A stretch of DNA of 43,496 nt, from assembly GCA_028685185.1 (NCBI GenBank), contig JAQUEK010000006.1, positions 1-43,496 on the forward strand, written 5' to 3'. The notes beneath the pieces are model-generated. The model was not told the origin of the DNA, did not search any database, and worked only from the letters and a program-made list of their open reading frames with translations. This DNA comes from Candidatus Altimarinota bacterium (GTDB lineage Bacteria; Patescibacteriota; Gracilibacteria; BD1-5; UBA2023). A program made the translations under genes and the position numbers. Of the stretch, positions 40,476-43,496 are shown in pieces. Numbering within the stretch: position 1 is the first letter of the stretch; each line of letters opens with the position of its first letter.

Positions 40476-42301
40476 AATGATGATTTGTTATGATTGTAGA
40501 CAAATTGAAATTCTCAAAGAAGCTTCACTTTTAAAAGCTGTTTTTGATATCATCATTCAGTTTTTCTATCTTTTGGATGTCTATATCTGTTTTCTTCGCT
40601 TTTTTCTTCATCAAGGACTATTTCATTCAGAAGAATATCCACTACATCCTTTTTTATATCTTTTCAAATATCTTTGTATCTTTGTATTATTTCATATGTT
40701 CTTTCTATATATATTTTAAGGTTTGCCTCAATCTTTTTTCCTTCTGCTTCAAGTAATTCTATTTCATCTTTAATATCTTTTATTTCTTTTTTTATTCAGG
40801 GAATTATATTAAACAACAAAATTTCGGTATTAGCGTTCATTTTATCATAAATGTTATTAACATTCACTAATTCAGTCTCTATCTTATCAAGTTTTCTTTC
40901 CTTACCAGCAAGCCTTATTTTATGTGATTTGATACCGTCATTTATTCTTACAAGTTCTTCTTTTTTTACTAAATCAAAAATAACTTCATATAATGGTCCT
41001 ATATAAATATATTTTATAATTTCCTTATAAATAAGATCATCGATTTGTTCTTCAAGAATTACTGATTTTCTATCACATATTAAAGAATTGGTTCTGGCAT
41101 TTTGACACATATATCTATATTTATTCCCATTTCATCATCTTTGACCTGTTATATCTCATCAGCACACACATTTAAGAACTCCTGAATATAAAGCTCAATC
41201 AAATACTCATACTTCTATTTTTCTATGTTGTCTGTCCATATTTTTCAGAAGAACACTATCATAAAGACTATCATCAATTATCCTTAATTTTGGAGTTTCA
41301 AAAATAAGTATATTCCTTCATTTCTTGATGTCTTTTGGTCTTTTATAGAAAGAATGCAATATTTTTAAATCATCTTCAAATTTTATATCTATAATTACAA
41401 ATCTTTTTCAATTATATCTAATTCTTTCCTTATTTAACAGTATTTTACTTATTGTCTTCTCATCTCTCGGTAAATAATAATGTTCATAAGATCTTTTTTT
41501 TCACCTATTCAGACTATCACACTCACTATTAAACTCTTTAAAAATTGTTTCAATTATATTTTTATGCTTATATCACTCATAATTAAGTTCAAAAATCCTT
41601 TTTATGACTTTCGCGTGAAATGGATTAACAATTATTTCACTTTTCTTGTCTCAATGTTTTTTTATTGTATATCAATACTGTATAGAGCTTCATCATAAAT
41701 AGGCATAAGCATTTCTGTTTATTACGAATAGTCCGTATTGTGTAGCCTTACTACTCTGTCTATCACTATAAAAGATGGATTCACTGCAAATCATTCTGAA
41801 AAAATACATTCATGCAGCCGAATCGACTATGTTTTCTTTGATAGATATGAACTTATATCACAGTTTATATAATTTTTCTACTTTGATAAAGTCTTCTCAA
41901 TTTCGGGCCATTCTGGAAATATCGAAAAATATAACTCATCAATACTTTCTTTGGAGACTTTGACTATCTTTTTCCATCAAGCTAATCATTGTTTCAAATT
42001 GAACTCTTTTTCAGCTTACATATCAAGATTTTTCCTCTTCAAATATATCACTTAATTTTAAATTATTATCTCGTGCATACTTTTTTATTGCCTTATTTTG
42101 GGCATCGAAAGTTAATTCCGAATTTCCAGCTTTTGATTGTCTTGTATATCAGAGATATTCAAGAGGCTTTGAATTTTCACCTGCTTCGATATAATCATCC
42201 AATTCTTCTTCATCAACTTCGACATTATCAAATTCTCAATCATTTCATTCTTCATTCTCATCATCTTCGAAATCTATGTAGTCCGCTTTTAAATTACTCA
42301 T
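40460..42301 (-). CDS. Second large serine recombinase, 613 aa
   Basis: An acidic N-terminal extension of about 50 residues precedes LEYLGYTRQSKAGNSELTF with the nucleophilic Ser, DAQNKAIKKYARDNN, and VIFFDISRMARNGEDF with catalytic Arg. A recombinase domain (KSEIIVNPFHAKVIKRIFEL, then ISKILLNKERIRYNG) follows, with a zinc ribbon (LYSGVLKCVCGGDITGQRGG, then YRYMCQNARTNSLICDR) and a long coiled coil (about 430-540). It overlaps the next recombinase gene by 16 bases and begins within the end of the small membrane protein gene. Conserved glycines are UGA. The pair may act together, as in elements that need two recombinases. Confidence 0.9.
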
Positions 42302-42690
42302 AGTTATATAGTTATTTTATTTAAATCTTTTTTTCTTTCAGTGTATAAAGCAAACCATATCAATAAATACAGAAAAATTAGAATAATTGTAAATGTCAAA
42401 CTTTGTTCCGGATTTAGCTTAATGATTATTCATGAACCCGGAATTCATATGCTTCACGTTGACGGTGTATGAATTGTTGAATATTTGTATCAAAACATTT
42501 TAAAGGACAAGAGAGTAAAAATAATAAACCCAAAAAGCCCTTTTGATTTAAAAAGCGTTATTCATTTAGACAACATACTAACCCTTTGGTTCCTGATATT
42601 TTCAATTATTTCTTTCTTTGAATAAGGAATACTTTCTTCTAATTTTGAACTATCAAAAATATCTGACTTATATTTATCTTTTTTATCCAT
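42289..42690 (-). CDS. Small two-helix membrane protein of the element, 133 aa
   Basis: A polar N-terminus (MDKKDKYKSDIFDSSKLEES) is followed by a hydrophobic segment near residues 55-70 (LFGFIIFTLLSFKMFGY), an extracytoplasmic stretch of about 30 residues, and a second segment near 97-117 (LTFTIILIFLYLLIWFALY), ending with a basic tail. It overlaps the start of the second recombinase by 13 bases, so they are coupled. No family was recognised. Confidence 0.65.
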
Positions 42691-42714
42691 AAAATTAATT
42701 CATTAATAAAGTTA

Positions 42715-42873
42715 TTACTTATATTTAGCTACGAATTCTTTTATTAGTGTCCTTATAATTTGAGAAACTGTTTCTCATTCATTCAATGCTATTGTTTCAA
42801 GTTTTTGTTTCAAATCTTGATCAACGTAAATGTTTATTGTTTCTCTTTTTTTAAAAATAGTTTTACGAGCCAT
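42715..42873 (-). CDS. Ribbon-helix-helix (CopG-like) DNA-binding protein, 52 aa
   Basis: MARKTIFKKRETINIYVDQD gives a basic leader and a beta strand, then LKQKLETIALNEGETVSQII and RTLIKEFVAKY form two helices with the G-x-x-V/T-S turn typical of ribbon-helix-helix repressors. Size and layout fit CopG/MetJ-type regulators found on plasmids. It probably controls the element's own genes. The start follows an AT-rich intergenic region with no Shine-Dalgarno. Confidence 0.8.
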
Positions 42874-42952
42874 ATGATAAATAGTTAATGTATAAAGTAT
42901 ATATTGTGCATAGTATATACATTATATTAATTTGTAAACTAAACAAATTGAA

Positions 42953-42997
42953 AAAACCTATTATAATACTGTTTTTAAGAGTTTTTAATAGGTTTTT
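42953..42997 (-). terminator. Terminator between the Lys-rich gene and the RHH gene
   Basis: AAAAACCTATTA pairs with TAATAGGTTTTT across a T-rich loop of about 20 bases. It lies 30 bases past the stop of the minus-strand Lys-rich gene. It is symmetric and could act in both directions. Confidence 0.65.
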
Positions 42998-43027
42998 GTG
43001 GTTTGTTTATTAAGCAAAAGAATAATT

Positions 43028-43288
43028 TTACTTCTTTGATATTTTTTTCTTGGAAGGAGTTTGTGAAAGAACAGATCCTGCAACTTTTTTTTCAGATTTA
43101 GTTGATGAAGTTAGTTTTCTTAATACCTTTGAAGCTTTTGTCGCAATTTTACTTGTGGTTTGTTTATCTTTATCAACTTGTGAAAGTCAGCTACCAGCAA
43201 CTGAACGAATAATTTTCTTTGGACTTTTTAGCTCTTTTGAAGCTGTTTTTGCAACTGACTTTGAAGTTGCTTTTTTATTAATTGGCAT
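43028..43288 (-). CDS. Lys/Ser/Thr-rich basic protein, 86 aa
   Basis: MPINKKATSKSVAKTASKEL sets the pattern: repeated SK, TSK and KASK units, with two related segments, SVAGSGLSQVDK and KVAGSVLSQTPS. The protein is very basic and low in hydrophobics, like histone-H1-like or other small nucleic-acid-binding proteins carried by mobile elements. The duplicated VAGS-x-LSQ motif shows an internal repeat. The exact function is unknown. It lies 21 bases downstream of the partial gene at the edge. Confidence 0.7.
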
Positions 43289-43309
43289 AGTATTTTAAAT
43301 TATGAAATA

Positions 43310-43496
43310 TTATTTTGCTTTTGAGGCCGATAATTTCTTTCTACAATCTATTATGAATATTTTCTTATCTATAAATTCAGACATTCAAATATCTTTTATT
43401 ATGTTATTTAATTTTAATAATTCACTATCATGAAAATATAGTATGACATATATTCAGTTATTGGTTCAGTCTGCCTTCTTATAAATATCAAGTTGT
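43310..43496 (-). CDS. Partial gene at the window edge, C-terminal 61 residues
   Basis: The frame is open to the right edge, so the start lies outside. The visible part reads ADGTNNGIYVILYFHDSELL, then KDIGMSEFIDKKIFIIDCRK and ends SASKAK. It looks like an alternating strand-helix-strand domain with a final basic tail. Two UGA-Gly codons fit the genome's code. Nothing more can be said about the family. Confidence 0.55.

Larger units (their letters stand above)
38820..43496. mobile_element. Left part of an integrated mobile element at the initiator tRNA
   Basis: A minus-strand block of two large serine recombinases, a small membrane protein, a ribbon-helix-helix protein, a Lys-rich protein and a partial gene runs from the initiator tRNA to the window edge. 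It is noticeably more AT-rich than the core genes. The right end is outside the window, and no second copy of the tRNA 3' end is visible. Since its genes use UGA as Gly, the element must circulate among code-25 hosts. Whether it is a plasmid, ICE or phage-like element cannot be decided. Confidence 0.7.

Overview
The window comes from a bacterium that reads UGA as glycine (genetic code 25). With UGA treated as stop, almost every gene here breaks into pieces. With UGA read as Gly, full-length proteins appear, and the UGAs fall on invariant glycines (the RecG Walker A motif, FolD, the UvrB and MurD P-loops, EF-G). Only UAA and UAG end genes. Together with the AT-rich DNA, tight packing and lack of Shine-Dalgarno sequences, this points to the candidate phyla Absconditabacteria (SR1) or Gracilibacteria (BD1-5). 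The window alone cannot decide between them. Coordinates below use code 25.

Layout. 0-2.7 kb: a partial membrane protein, folD, a small anchored protein, an unknown helical protein and a DMT-type transporter. 2.8-6.5 kb (minus strand): a LysM-CHAP wall hydrolase, ribosomal protein bL21, tRNA-Gln, an unknown protein and MurD. 6.5-11.7 kb: a 480-residue protein with a possible divergent RelA/SpoT-like domain, PurU, SecD with an apparent parvulin-like insertion, and RsmE. 11.9-17.2 kb: a three-gene plus-strand cluster of an unknown 599-aa membrane-tethered protein, a secreted C39-like peptidase and an M23 peptidase with a possible SLH-like C-terminus. 17.2-23.8 kb: UvrB, a secreted protein with three tandem repeats, a polytopic membrane protein and AspRS (probably the non-discriminating type). 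23.9-25.9 kb: a small accessory patch with an AT-rich HEPN-like protein, a REP-associated tyrosine transposase (RAYT) carrying palindromes inside its own reading frame, and unknown genes. 26-34.3 kb: LigA, an isochorismatase-like hydrolase, RecG, a type IV pilin, then a ruvA-led operon with a CsaB-like pyruvyltransferase and small membrane proteins. 34.3-38.9 kb: an M29 aminopeptidase, a Nudix protein, EF-G, and tRNA-Met plus initiator tRNA. 38.8 kb to the end: part of an integrated mobile element with two overlapping large serine recombinases, a membrane protein, a ribbon-helix-helix protein, a Lys-rich protein and a partial gene.

Together the genes show a streamlined cell that keeps peptidoglycan synthesis (MurD), wall remodelling or attack (CHAP, C39-like, M23), a pilin, protein export and DNA repair (UvrB, RecG, RuvA, LigA). 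This would fit the epibiotic or predatory lifestyle known for some Absconditabacteria, but lifestyle is inference. No gene-free stretch exceeds about 200 bases. No CRISPR array, rRNA gene, tRNA-Gly(UCA) or phage structural gene was seen.
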